Below, in pieces: positions 45,530 through 56,717 of a stretch of 64,000 nt of DNA. Numbering within the stretch: the first letter of the stretch is position 1; each line of letters begins with the position of its first letter. Below the pieces are notes generated by a model. The model did not search any database, was not told the DNA's origin, and saw only the letters and a list, made by a program, of their open reading frames with translations. The position numbers were made by a program, and so were the translations under genes. The DNA comes from Heterodera schachtii (lineage: Eukaryota > Nematoda > Chromadorea > Rhabditida > Heteroderidae). The DNA is taken from contig SIJG01000030.1 of NCBI GenBank assembly GCA_023374025.1, forward strand, positions 1,087,801 through 1,151,800. Reading direction: 5' to 3'.

Positions 45530-46640
45530 CTAGATGATTTTAAAATTTATTATTTTTCAATGAAATAAAAAAATGTAAAATCTAAGTGAAATATAAATAA
45601 AAATAAATAAATTTTGGTCATTTTTCAGTTGGATTATGAGCATTTGGCGGATTTTAATGCATACAACTTCAAGTAGCGAAGGAGGAAAAAGGAAATTTCT
45701 GAAAAAGTTGGCTATTTATAATTTATTATTTAGCAAATAAAATAAAAATAAATAAATTTAAATATACGAACTTTGGTATTTTTGTCACTTCGCCCTAGCA
45801 CCATCTATAGCCCTCTCCCCTCTCTCTCAATCTTTCATTTTCTCTTCTTCCTGTTTTTTAATTCATTTAAAGAGTGAAATAGGCACAAAATGTCATAAAA
45901 TTGAGTTAATAGATTTAGAAGCATAATAAAGCTGAAATTGATTTTAAAATTGCGAAATTTTTGATTTTTGTGGGGCATTTTAAAAATTTCATTCTATCAA
46001 TTGCATTTAAGAAAATGCTGACCATTTTTTACAAAAGCATATACAACTAATTTTAAATAACATTTAAAAAATAAAGTTATTTTGTTATTTTTATATTTTA
46101 TTATAAAAATTAAAGATTAATTAAACAAAATATGCAAGTAAATCATTCAATTAAACAATTTAGAAAAAGTATGTATTAGTCAATAATTTAATTGTCTAAT
46201 CTAAAGGGAACCAAATAAAATTATTAAAATTATCATTTACCATGAAATATTAAATATAAATATAAAATTTATAATTTAAGACTAAAATAGAAGTGCAAAA
46301 GCAACCTAATATATTTAAATTGAAAAATTAATGATTATGAACTAATAAAATAATTTAAAATTTAAAAAATTGCCGAACCAGACCATGAAGTGTGTTCTGT
46401 TTAAAATAAATATAATTTAACTAATTATAAATAACTTCACACCGAAAAATTCAACTTTAAACAAATAAATGATTAAATTTAAAATATTTTAAATAATAGT
46501 AACAATGCTTGGGACCTTCCTTTGTTAGAGCTATCGAGTAATATCAAGAATTAAAATTTGGCTGCTTTTGAGCAAAGTTATGGGGGATTTTTAGTTAGAA
46601 ATTTTGACTAATGATATAGTAGCACCCTGTCATTGAGTTC
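45530..46640. other. AT-rich region containing one copy of the shared promoter-proximal block
   Basis: No gene seen. At 46500-46635 the block TTGGCTGCTTTTGAGCAAAG ... TTTTGACTAATGATATAGTA with AGCACC corresponds to 10421-10532. Confidence 0.5.
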
Positions 46641-46689
46641 AATTTGTAAGTAAACTTTCATCTTTCAAATAAAATGAATAATGGAATTT

Positions 46690-46995
46690 TCAATTTATAA
46701 AATGGTTGCTTACCTTAATCTCGCCATTTTTAAAAGAGAAAATTATTTTTTGATCGTCCGGGATTTGATTAAACGAATTTTTCTCAAATTCCAAATAGAT
46801 TTTTCCTTTCAGTTTGCCCTTCTCTACTTTCGTTGCTATTTCATCCAAAATGTTTTGATTGGTTTCTATTTTAACATTAGGTTCGAAACTCTCCGGGAAA
46901 TACACTGTAATAGCGTTCACATTATGAAGATAATTTGTTAGAGAAATACACAACACCGAAAACAGCAGAAAAATGAAACTCATTCCTTTTCCCAC
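46690..46995 (-). CDS. Secreted ubiquitin-like protein
   Basis: A 101-codon minus-strand frame starts MGKGMSFIFLLFSVLCISL, a clear signal peptide with likely cleavage after NVNA. The mature part reads ITVYFPESFEP, then IETNQNILDEIATKVEKGKL, then FNQIPDDQKIIFSFKNGEIK. The last segment aligns with the ubiquitin GIPPDQQRLIFAGKQLEDG strand-turn region, and the order strand, helix, IPxDQ, strand fits a beta-grasp fold with an insertion. A good donor, AAG-GTAAGC, lies at 46713, so the last residues (VSNHFIN) are probably intronic and a further exon would follow. No C-terminal GlyGly is visible. Secreted ubiquitin-type effectors are known from cyst nematodes. Assignment to the ubiquitin superfamily is by short motif and order only. 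Confidence 0.55.
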   Translation of the reverse strand: MGKGMSFIFLLFSVLCISLTNYLHNVNAITVYFPESFEPNVKIETNQNILDEIATKVEKGKLKGKIYLEFEKNSFNQIPDDQKIIFSFKNGEIKVSNHFIN

Positions 46996-47375
46996 TCTCT
47001 ATTAATTAATTAATTAATTAATTGAATTTTAAAATATTCTGCCTTATATTTTTCCCCAATTTTGCAATTTATTTTATTCATCAAAGTTGTCTGATTATGA
47101 AGAAAATTCGAATCACAAATAAACTGATAGGGCCCAAAAATGTTGGCAAAAAAAATAAAAGTTTTATATCTCTCCACATTCAAACGGTGCTGGGACGTTA
47201 GTCAAAAAACCATCAAATGGAAAATTTTTGATAGAAAGTGGTCATAACTTCTTTGAAACTCAACGAAACTTTTTGTTTGTTGAGTTTTATTAATAGGCTG
47301 CTACGGATTTTTAGTTAAGAAAAGCTAAAAAATGAACTTAGCGATTTACTCAAAAAAAAAACTCACATATAAATT
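46992..47375 (-). promoter_or_regulatory. Upstream region of the ubiquitin-like gene (duplicated at 33.4 kb)
   Basis: Includes (TTAA)n near the start codon, a conserved ATATAAAAC on the minus strand, and the TTTTTTGACTAACGTC / AGCACC block at 47187-47216. The same 385 bp occurs at 33368-33750. Confidence 0.5.
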
Positions 47376-47439
47376 TTAGTAGTTAGAGACGACCTTTTGT
47401 CCGGATTACGGTAGCCCCCCATAGGTGTGAGAGGGGTGC

Positions 47440-47820
47440 ATGGCCATTTGAGCGCCAGCCATTTGAGCGCAGCCAAGTGAGCGCGGGCCATTTGAGCGCC
47501 AAAATTTTTCAGTACCGAAGCCAAAACCTATTGCGCGACTTTTTTTTGCTGCGCGACTTTATGCAAATTATTTTATTGATTTTTTCTCGCAAACCCAAAC
47601 CTATTGCAGGGTGCGCGACTTTTTTTTGCTGCGCGACTTTATGCAAATTTTTTATTGATTTTTTCTTGCAACCCAAACCTATTGCAGGGGTGCGCGACTT
47701 TATGCAAATTATTTTATTGATTTTTTTTACCAACCCAAACCTATTGCAGGGGTGCGCGACTTTTTTTCTTACTGCGCGACTTTTTTTTTTTTGCTGCGCG
47801 ACTTTATGCAAATTTTTTAA
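47440..47820. repeat. Two adjacent tandem repeats
   Basis: 47447-47505 holds four units of GCCATTTGAGCGC type, reminiscent of the foldback-element ends. 47530-47820 holds four units of roughly 70-110 bp with GCGCGACTTTATGCAAATT and AACCCAAACCTATTGCAGGG. Confidence 0.75.
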
Positions 47821-47924
47821 TTAATTTTAATTTAATTTTTAATTAATTTTTAAACATCTTAAAGGTCAAACATCTTAAGACACTGAATTTAAATTCATTT
47901 AAAATTCATCAAAAATTCCCCGCA

Positions 47925-47990
47925 CCAAGCGGATCCGAACCCCAGAGGGGCGGCCAAACTGACGCACTAACCACTCGGCCACATTGGCAA
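47925..47990 (-). repeat. tRNA-like pseudogene or SINE head
   Basis: On the minus strand GCCAATGTGGCCGAGTGGTT (A box) and GGGGTTCGGATCC (B box) occur at tRNA-like spacing. Acceptor pairing is partial and the anticodon arm does not form, so a functional tRNA is not supported. Confidence 0.45.
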
Positions 47991-48074
47991 TGGATCACAA
48001 AATTAATTTGCTCTCATAAAGTGAAAAAATGACGTCATCACTGCTGCAGCAGCCAATCAGAAGCAAGAATGTCT

Positions 48075-48250
48075 GCCCCTATAAGGCGCGACAACTATGG
48101 CGAGATAGTGTGGCGAGAGTGCACTGCATGGAGAAGGATGGCAAGAGTGGCAAAAGAGTGTGGCGAGAGTGCACTGCAACGAGAAGCAGGGCGAGATAGT
48201 GTGGCGAGAGTTCACTGCAACGAGAATGATGGCGAGAGTGGCAAGGGGAC
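48075..48250. repeat. Minisatellite, GTGGCGAGAGTGCACTGCAA type
   Basis: Units of about 50-60 bp alternate GGCGAGATAGTGTGGCGAGA with GTGCACTGCAACGAGAA and 'gatggcgagagtggcaa', with about three copies. Confidence 0.7.
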
Positions 48251-48299
48251 CAAATAAACAAATTAATTAATTAACGAATTTTTCCCAATTTTCAATTTA

Positions 48300-50560
48300 A
48301 AATGGGGGACCGTATAATTAAATAATATTTATTAATTAAAATAATTATAAAAAAGATTTAATTAATTTATTATTATTATTATCCATAAATTTTGTATTTT
48401 ATTTCATAAGTAAATTTTCCTAAGCCTTTTATTTTTTATCAAAATTTATTTATTTTTTGTTGAATAATAATTATCCTTCTAAAATAATAATAATAAATAT
48501 ATTGAATAATAATTATCCTTCTAAAAATAATAATAATTCATATTTATTTTAAACTTATTATTATTTAAATAATAACAAATATTTATCTTTTAAATTTGCA
48601 AATAATTAAAATTATTTATTTATTTATTCCATAAATTTTATATTTTGTTTCATAAGTAAATTTTCCTAAGCCTTTTATTTTTTATCAAAATTTGATTTAT
48701 TTTTTGTTGAATAATAATTATCCTTCTAAAAATAATAATAATAATAAATTTTTTTTAAACTTATTATTATTTAAATAATAACAAATATTTATCTTTTAAA
48801 TTGGTTATTTATTCCATAAATTTTATATTTTATTGCATGAATAAATTTTTCTTAAGCTTTTTATTAAGAAATAATTAAATTTATTTATTGTGATTACTTA
48901 TCAAATTTGATTTCATCAGTACACATTAAAGGGGCCAAACAAACAATTACTATCAAAGGGAAGAATTGCGGGAAGAGTGTAAATAAACAAATCAATTAAC
49001 ATGATTATTTGACATTTTCGCTTTTGAATGTTAAAGAATTGGGCGACCGTAAAATAAAAAAAAAAGAACAAAATTAATTTAAAACTGATTAAGTATTAAG
49101 CTAAAATTAATAATAAATGTTTCCATTTTAAACTCAAAAATAAATTTAAAAAATTATTTATTTAATTTTTTCTTAATAAAATTTTATCTTTGATGCATAA
49201 TTAATATACCGCCCTGTTTATTAAAAGCAGTTTCATTTGTTTATTGTTGAATAACTTTTATCCTTGTCATCAAATTTTGTATTTTTATCGCTCACATAAT
49301 TACAGTACTCCTTAAGCGGGCCAAATAAATAAATCAATTATCAAAAGGGAATGGTGGTGGAAAGGTGTCCAATAAAGAAAACAATTAAAGGAATTTTCCT
49401 AATTAATTAATTAAAAGGATTTATCAAACTGTTATTCATCAAAGCATAATAATAATAATTTTTATTTTAAATTCACAAAAAAATAATTAATTATTTTAAA
49501 ATTAATTAAAATAATTCCATGGAAGGGTGCCCAATAAAGAAAGCAATTAACGGAATTTTCCTAATTAATTAATTAAAACGATTTATCAAAATATAAATAA
49601 TTAATTAATTAATTATTCTAAAATTAATAAAAAATTTCAAGGAAGAGTGTCCAAAAAAGAATTTAATTAACAGTAGTTTGGCTAATCAATTAAATAATTA
49701 AAAGATCTCAAACAATAATATAATAATAATTTTGATCTTAAATTCACAAATAAACTTATATAAAAAAAAAATAATTATTCTAAAACAAAATAATAAAAAT
49801 TCCAATTTGAACACCAAATAAAAAATTTTTTCAATAAAATATTAAAATTTGATGCACAATTTATTTCACTTATCAAAAGGGCATAGTGGTGGATGGGTGT
49901 CCAATAAACAAATAAATTAATGAAATTTTCCAACTTCCGCTTTTAAAGGGAAAGAAGCCCATATAATTAAAAAATATTTATAAATAACAAACATGTAATC
50001 AATTAATTATTTTATTTTTATCCATAAATAAATAAAATTTGGTTTTCTCATTAAAAATTTTATTATTTTTATAACAAATTAATTTAGCAACGCTCTTACA
50101 TCTAAACGTTTTTATTAACAAGAATTTATTATTAATTTATTATTGAAGATTTTTTATCAACATTTTTTATTCGCTCAAATTTATTACAGGACTCGTAAGA
50201 CGGTCAAAGAAATCCCAATTTTATCTTTTAAAGTTAACGTAATTGGGGACCAAATAATTAAAATAATATTTATAAATTAAATTAAATAAGTAAAAAGATT
50301 ATCAAATTATTATTATTTCTTGAATAATAATGATATTTTTTATTTTAAATTTACATAAAATTATTTATTTTTCTCATTAAAATTTTTTATAACAGTTTTG
50401 TTTACGTACATCCTTACATTTGAACGATTTTATATTTTATTTTGAAAATTTCTCATTGTTTATTCGATTTTTCCTGTTTTCATTGGCGGCGCGTCGTTCT
50501 CATTCCCCTATTTTTTTTCTAATCAATAAGGTTCTTTATTCATTGCCTTTTTCGGCTGAC
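48300..50560. repeat. AT-rich region with degenerate long-period repeats
   Basis: Recurring units include 'ttttcctaagccttttatttt' at 48416 and 48661, 'ttgaataataattatccttct' at 48459, 48500 and 48707, and 'gtccaataaagaaa...aattttcctaattaattaatt' at about 49365, 49530 and 49640. No gene seen before the cyclin. Confidence 0.6.
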
Positions 50561-50586
50561 CATCAACACCTAACCCACCAAAACAA

Positions 50587-51948
50587 ATGAACCGAATTCA
50601 AAAAGCATTGACAGTAGTACACAGCAGCAATGAATCAAACATTCCGGAGTTGAAATTCGGTGGTGGCGCAACATTGTTCCCCGCTGAATACGCCGACGAC
50701 GTTGACTTTTACTTGCGACAACTCGAAAGACGCAGCCTGCTGGACTCCGACTTTCTGTCCCGGCACAAAACCGTGGACGGACGAATGCGTCAAATTCTTG
50801 TCGATTGGCTTGTCCATGTACGTTTTAAAAAAATTGTTGAAATCTCGGTGAAATGGTTTTAATTCAGGTACAAGTTCGCTTAAAGCTGACCAACGAAACG
50901 TTCAGCCTATCCGTGAACATTCTCGATCGTTCTCTGTTGGCACTTCTAGGAATCAACAAGACGAACCTGCAACTGTTGGGCGTCACCTGCATTTTCATTG
51001 CAGCCAAATTCGAGGAAATGGTTATGCCAAATGTTGCCGACTTTGTCTATGTGGCAGCAAACATGTTTAAGAAGGAACACATCATGCGGATGGAACCGCA
51101 GGTGAATAGGGAACAAATTTTTAATTACCAGATTCTTTATGGGGGGCACCCTAAATTATGCCGTCAAAATCGCACCTTCGAATTTATTTAAAACTCAAAA
51201 TTATTATAATTAATTTTTTAAGAAATAAAATTGAAATGTTTTTCACTGTTAAAAATTTCAAAAAAAAATTAGAAATAACTTTGTGCGCACATTATAAAGG
51301 TGCTGTCCGGTCTCAAGTTCAACCTCAGCGTGCCATACTCCATGCAGTTTCTGCGTCGCTATCGGTTCTACGCTTCGCCGTCAAAGAGTGTGTGGGCGTT
51401 TGCGAAGTTCATCAGCGAAATTGCCCTGGTCTGCTACGCGCTGGCCCACATCCCTCCTTCCGTTGTTGCCGCCGTGTCGCTCAATTTAGCTGCGTTTGCA
51501 TACGGATACCCGCTGCAGTCGCCCGAGCTGTTCGTGAACGTCTTCCGAATGTCCGAGTCGGCCGTGGAGCGTATTTCACGCTCATTCGTCGACCATGTAA
51601 TTTAAATACTGGTTTTTAAGCTCAATAAAGCTACTTTCCAGGATTATTAATTATATTTTGCGGGTTTTAATTAGACCGTCCCGGCATTTTTTGAAAATTC
51701 ATGTCTTTAATAGGTACTATAAAAAATTTTTCCGTGTGGGTTTTTGCTTCCGTCCCATAAAGTTCACTAGACTTAATTTAACACGCTCGCGAGCTTTGTG
51801 ATTTTATTTTCCTTCAATTTTCCAGGTCATTCAATTTCTCGACCCCACCGCGAAGCTTGGGGCCCTGCGCGAGAAGTACCGGCACCACTTTGTCATCACC
51901 AACGAACAGTTGTGCCTTCTCCGCGACTTTGGGGACAACCATCGTTAG
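50587..51948 (+). CDS. Cyclin B-type mitotic cyclin
   Basis: Four exons join with all phases at 0: 50587-50817, 50868-51101, 51300-51596 and 51826-51948, 294 aa in all. The cyclin box starts at MRQILVDWLVHVQVRLKL, followed by ETFSLSVNILDRSL, LQLLGVTCIFIAAKFEEM, PNVADFVYVAANMFKKEH and the second fold (FLRRYRFYASPSKSV, FISEIALVCYALAHIPPSVV). This matches cyclin A/B partners of CDK1, nearest to B. The protein is short for a B cyclin (usually 350-450 aa): only about 65 residues precede the cyclin box and no classic N-terminal destruction box (RxxL with downstream Asn) is evident. An extra 5' exon upstream could carry it. Codon use and GC content are higher than in all neighbours. Confidence 0.93.
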
Positions 51949-52149
51949 ACAGAAAAAGGACGGACAGCTCGCTGATTTTTCCTTAATTGTAACCCCTAAA
52001 ATGGTTCTTGTGCTTTCATTTAACAAAATAAACTACAATTATAAATTTTTGTACGATGTTTGAAAGAAATTAATTTTTTAAGCGAATTCGCTGAGTTTTC
52101 GCCCACATTTTAGAAACTGTCCAAACCCTTTTCGAGCCGTTTTTTTTCA

Positions 52150-52500
52150 TCACTAATTGGATGCTATGTTTGGGGAAAAAATAAATAAATGAAAATTATT
52201 GAGAAAAAAATGTGTCACTTTAATTGTGTTTTTCTTCTGCCTTTGCCACTCTCTACACTTCAACCTTTGCCAGTCTCGTACCCTCAGCCTTTTTCCCCAA
52301 GGCTTCTTTCTCATTTCCTTCTTTTCCCTAGCCAATTTCTCATCCCCAGCCTTTTTTTCCCTTGCCAATTTCTCATCCCCTGCCTTCTTTTCCTTTGCCA
52401 ATTTCTCATCCCAAGCCTTCTTTTGCCTGCAAAGTTCTCATCCCATGCCTTCTTTTCCCTTGAGTTTTCTTCTGCCTTCAAGCTGTCCTATTCTGCCATG
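52150..52500 (-). CDS. Coiled-coil repeat fragment
   Basis: The minus strand reads a 36-bp tandem repeat translated as EKLAREKKAGDEKLAREKK, preceded by SEEYEKRRMAE. A stop and a frame change interrupt it at about 52480 and 52420. The composition (Lys, Glu, Ala) predicts a coiled coil. It lies just downstream of the AT-hook gene and may once have been its C-terminal part. Broken as it stands. Confidence 0.35.
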
Positions 52501-52849
52501 CGCCGCTTCTCATATTCCTCGGACCTTTTGGTACACGGAAACGGTATTACCTGCTGCTGTACAGGTGAACAATTACATATTGTGGATTCCATGTACCCAA
52601 CTTAACATAAAAAGGACCCAAAAGCCATGTCTTTTCCCCGCATTTTTGGGTAAATTATGCCTGACAACACAAAACAATCACCCGGCCCCAGCGAGCACAA
52701 ACGTCTTAGGCAAATGTGTTTTTAATTTTTTTTATTTCCAACAAAGCCAGGCTTATTGCTCGGCAGAATTACAAAGAAAAAGTTTGTCATTTGACCAACA
52801 AGTATAAATTTTTAAAAAACGTCCTTATATTCTGGTGTGCCAACTCGGT

Positions 52850-53457
52850 TCATTTTTCTTCATCTTTGGTCCATCGGAAACTCTTTGCCATCGTTGTCGT
52901 TGCCGATTCATCCTTCTTTTTATGCTTCAAGATCAGATCGGTGCAGTCAAAGTTCAGCTTTGCACAGTCATGGCAAAACGATTGGGCAAACACAAGTCGC
53001 TGCTGTTGCTCGCCATTCTGATTGATGAGTTTGAAACTGCTCTTTCCCTGCCGGAAATTTTCGCCACGACACTCATCGCACATGAACGTGAACACACCAT
53101 ACTAAACATTTTGCCAATTTTTAACAAAATTTTGTTAAAAACCTTGGGGCGACCCAATTTCCAAAATATGGAAGGGTAGTCAAACACATTTTTCGGTTGT
53201 TTTTTGGGCGATTCAGCCACTAAATTTTGCGAATTTGAGCAAATTAACAGAAAAAATTAATTACCTTCAATTTCCATGGCCTTGGCTTTCTTCACTGCGG
53301 AAGCATTTTCCTCATGGATTTTGTCCAGGCGAGGCTTCCGTCCCCTTTTTGACGGGCCCGGTTGTAGGTCAAGCAGTGTTTGGGTGTTGTTGTCTCCAAT
53401 CATGATGACGCCATCACCATTTTGAGGGGAATAATTTTCTCTTTTTGACTCATCCAT
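52850..53457 (-). CDS. AT-hook and CxxC zinc-binding protein, left palindrome arm
   Basis: Three minus-strand exons, 53457-53265, 53219-53143 and 53101-52850, join in phase to give 173 aa. The first carries MDESKRENYSPQNGDG and PGPSKRGRKPRLDK, an AT-hook-like basic patch. The second ends FDYPSIFWKLGRPK. The third has CDECRGENF and, about 35 residues on, FCHDCAKLNFDC, a paired CxxC arrangement typical of a zinc ribbon, and ends in a charged tail (SFRWTKDEEK). A nuclear DNA-binding role is likely. A near-identical but truncated copy lies inverted at 61756. It could be a host gene caught in the inversion or a transposon accessory gene. Confidence 0.65.
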
Positions 53458-53726
53458 TTCTTTAAAATTAAATTATTATAAAAAATTTAAAAAAAAAATG
53501 ATTACTTTTGTTCTCAAACACCAATTGGTCATGAATTTTACGCGGAGCCATTACGATTAGGAAATAGTTTATGATTATAATTGTTAAAAGCATAAATGAA
53601 CCTGCGAAAGAACAAATAATATTGATTGATGTGTGAGAGTTGTGTTAGCGCGCAGCGACCTCCAGACGCTGTGTCATTTCTTAATTAATAGGCCACGCCC
53701 ATCCACAAACCAAAGACTATAGAGTA

Positions 53727-54720
53727 ATGATTATAGAAAGATACAAAAAGGCGCCAATTCAAACACACATTGAAGCCCCAAGCCAATTTATTGATTTTTT
53801 ACAGATTATGGCACTCCCGCTAACTGCAGCCCTATCCAAACTGTTAAACTGTAAACCCGAAAATTTAGCAGAATATTTGAACAACCCTGAGGCGGTGAAC
53901 AAAGCGAACGCCTACCTGAGCGGTAAAAAAAAAACTCAAAACAACCTACCAAGGTCGTGATTCCAAGACCAAAGCGGTCAAATTTGGCACATTTTCGCTG
54001 AAAGCCGCCGCAGAAACCTACGCGTTTGAGGGATTTCTTGGCATGTTTCCAACAATTGATGTTTCGGTCTAACACACATGCGCTCAGATGTCAAAGTCCA
54101 ACAGTATTTCTACATAAAACACCGGATCCGCCTACTATACCCTCAGCTCAAGTGCATTGTTGAGTACCACAACAAGGGCCACTGCAAATACTACCCCTTG
54201 GGTATAATAAATATTGTCCGGAAAAAATCAATAAAATCCTTCAGAGTTGTTGGCCCTTGAGGAGAGCGCAGAGGGCGAACCCACCGAAAAACCTGCAGCT
54301 GAAACCGACTACCTGGACTACTTGAACTTTCGCAGTGGCTGGCAATCAACACTCTACTGATCAATGAAGCGCGCAAGGCAATCAGAAAAATTGGGCGCCT
54401 TCCCCGAGATTGTGTTAGCCGTCAACACAATGGGTGTGACGGGGTACTGCCCGCGGCACCTGCAAACTCCTCGGTTTGTGCCATGGGACCAGCCCGGGCG
54501 GTGCTCGTGCTGCAGAAGCGGAACTGTCCAGCCCGAGGGGGTGACCATCTTTTCAAATCGGCTAAAAACGGACGGCGAGAACTTTGTGCCATTGGACGCA
54601 ATTGGTAAACTGCCACAGGTGTTTGGCAAAACTATTGCCAATTTTTTAGTGGACTTTGCTGACTGCGACACCCGGAGGTGCACGCCGCCGGTCCGAGCGT
54701 GGAAGAAGCCGTAAAAGAAA
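53727..54720 (+). pseudogene. Unrecognised element-like coding region, left arm
   Basis: A chain of coding-like pieces is interrupted by frame changes. They read FIDFLQIMALPLTAALSKLL, then TYQGRDSKTKAVKFGTFSLK and AFEGFLGMFPTIDVSV, then YFYIKHRIRLLYPQLKCIVE, then ELSQWLAINTLLINEARKAI, then GKLPQVFGKTIANFLVDFAD. The mirror copy at 60429-61485 conserves all of it with few substitutions, and retains about 45 bp near 54660 that are lost here. I recognise no family. The genomic context (palindrome, polymerase-like neighbour) suggests transposon or virus-derived genes. Confidence 0.45.
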
Positions 54721-54898
54721 TGACTCAGATGCCATAAGCACTTATCCATTGTTGTTGTTCTGATGGATTACCCAAAAATAAACGAAAGTGAACTTGCTTT
54801 TTTTCCGTGATTTTCCTCACGCAAAATCTGTTCGATAAGGCAAGGCGTGTGCCAAGGCCCAACGCCCGGTACATCTTCCTGATGCACCGCTCAACGCC

Positions 54899-55177
54899 AT
54901 GTTGAGTACACGTAATTTGGCCAGTCAAATGTTCCCTCGGGGAGCAGGGCATTCTGTCGTTGCTTACCGACATACGGGTGCTCTACCGTACGGCTACACT
55001 GTCGTGACCCTTACTGAGCCAAAAGCGTACGGGCTATGGCTAAGCGATAACGCCACAGATAAGGACGAGTACAAGGGCAAGTTGCGAGGGATCACCCTAA
55101 ACTTGGGTGGGACCAGGAATAACCGACAAATAAATTTGTACGATGAATACCCCAGGCGCGTATATTTGTCGGTATAA
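54899..55177 (+). pseudogene. Probable protein-primed DNA polymerase B C-terminal fragment (Maverick/Polinton-like), left copy
   Basis: Reading 54899-55177 gives TVVTLTEPKAYGLWLSDNAT, then YKGKLRGITLNLGG, then RQINLYDEYP. The order KxYxxW/L, K-L/V-RGITLN and a following INxY/F-D matches the C-terminal region of protein-primed family B polymerases in Maverick/Polinton elements. No polymerase catalytic motifs lie upstream, so this is a remnant. Copies lie at 56720-56943 (+) and 59990-60240 (-). Confidence 0.4.
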
Positions 55178-55542
55178 CCCTGACTTATATGTGAACCTGC
55201 ACACAGATGAGGAATATGAACCCGAAATTATTCCATAATTTCATTTTTATTTTTCAAATTATTTATTAATTTTGTAATATTTTTCATATATTTCTACTTT
55301 TTTCACCTAATATTTTCCCAAAATACAATAATTTCATGAATATTTTTTGAACTCTTCGCTCGTTCTTTGTACTTGTTTTCATTTTGATATCGTGTTTGCA
55401 TCCTTGGGTAAATCCTTAAAAATAAAAAAACTTGTCCGAAAAGGTGAAGACTACAGTACCCTTAGCAAAAATATGCTCAGGCTAAGGAATCCAGATAATT
55501 TTCCGGCTAAGCTTTTGTTTCATATTCGTTTATCGGAGTCTT

Positions 55543-55785
55543 TTACCGTAGATCCCGTTGCACACATCCCTCGCACAGGTGTAGCAGCAGACGGACGAAG
55601 TTTTTTCGTGCAACCCATTCTAAGCCTTTAAGGCAATTAAAGCTTTGGCAGCCATTCAGTGGCTTTGACACAAGGCCCTGTTTCCAATAGGGTAACAGGC
55701 AACCGGTACAAAAGACAGCTCGTACCCTGTTGTGAAACTCGTATAAAGTGAAAAAAATTTCAATATTAAGCCTATACTTGAGCAT
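55543..55785 (-). other. Conserved Cys-rich open frame, palindrome copy 1
   Basis: About 80 codons on the minus strand (FHNRVRAVFCTGCLLPYWKQ, GCQSFNCLKGLEWVARKNFV, LLLHLCEGCVQRDLR). It is preserved with few changes in three copies (also 57311-57553 and 59352-59621). Its several Cys pairs suggest a small zinc-binding fold, but conservation may simply reflect recent duplication. The opposite strand is also open, so coding strand is uncertain. Confidence 0.3.
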
Positions 55786-55789
55786 GTCT

Positions 55790-56716
55790 AAGCCTAAACA
55801 TAAAGCAATTCAAAACCTATGCCCAAGAAATCCTAAAGGCTGAAGCCTAAAGCTCAGACTTAAGCCTAAGTCGAAAGCCTATACCCAGGAAATCCTAAAA
55901 GCTGAAGCCGAAAACTCAGTCTTAAGTCTAAAGCTTATAACTAAGCAAGCCTAAAACTGAAGCCTATGCCCAAGAAATTCTAAAGGCTGAAGCCTAAAGC
56001 TCAGACTTATGCCTAAGTCGAAAGCCTATACCCAGGAAATCCTAAAAGCTGAAGCCGAAAACTCAGTCTTAAGTCTAAAGCTTATACCTAAGCAAGCCTA
56101 AAGTTGAAGCCTATACCTAAGCAAGCCTAAAGTTGAAGCCTATAGCTAAGGAAGCCTAAAGCTGAAGCCTATACCTAAGGAAGCCTAAAGCTGAAGCCTA
56201 AACCTAAGCAAGCCTAAGCCTAAAGCTGAAGCATATACCCAAGCAAGCCTAAACAAGCCTAAAGCTGATACTTCAGAAGCCTAAAGCAGAAGCCTAAACT
56301 TAAGCAAGCCAAAACCTAAGCCTGAACAAACCTAAAGCTGAAGACATACCTAAGCAAGCCTAGGCCAAAAGCTGAAACATATACCTAACCAAGACTAAAG
56401 CTGAATCCTACACCAAAGCAAGTTGAAGCTATACTCAAGCAAACCTAAAGCTGAAGCCTATGCCCAGCAAGCCTGTACTTAAGCAAGGTAAAACCTATAC
56501 CTAAGCAAGCTGAAGCCTAAGCCTAGACCTAAGCAAGCCTAAAGCTGAAGCCTATGCCCAAGCAAGCCTATACCTAAGCAAGCTGAAGCCTATACCTAAG
56601 CAAGCTGAAGCCTAAGCCTATGCCCAAGCAAGCCTATACCTAAGCAAGGTAAAACCTATACCTAAGCAAGCTGAAGCCTAAGCCTAAACCTAAGCAAGCC
56701 TAAAGCTGAAGCCTAT
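55790..56716. repeat. Degenerate GCCTAA (telomere-like) array 1
   Basis: About 930 bp of AAGCCTAAG, AAGCTGAAGCCTA and CCTAAGCAAGCC units, a mosaic of the hexamer GCCTAA and variants. GCCTAA is the complement of TTAGGC, the telomere repeat of many nematodes. Confidence 0.85.
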
Positions 56717-56717
56717 G

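Noticed and set aside
47925..47990. Functional tRNA-Ser or tRNA-Leu on the minus strand
   Set aside because: A and B boxes are convincing, but the anticodon stem does not form and acceptor pairing is partial.
54354..54749. Minus-strand 131-codon frame in the palindrome
   Set aside because: Both strands are open here. The plus-strand frame is preferred because it extends in the mirror copy (60851-60429) to a longer, complete reading, but the choice is not certain.
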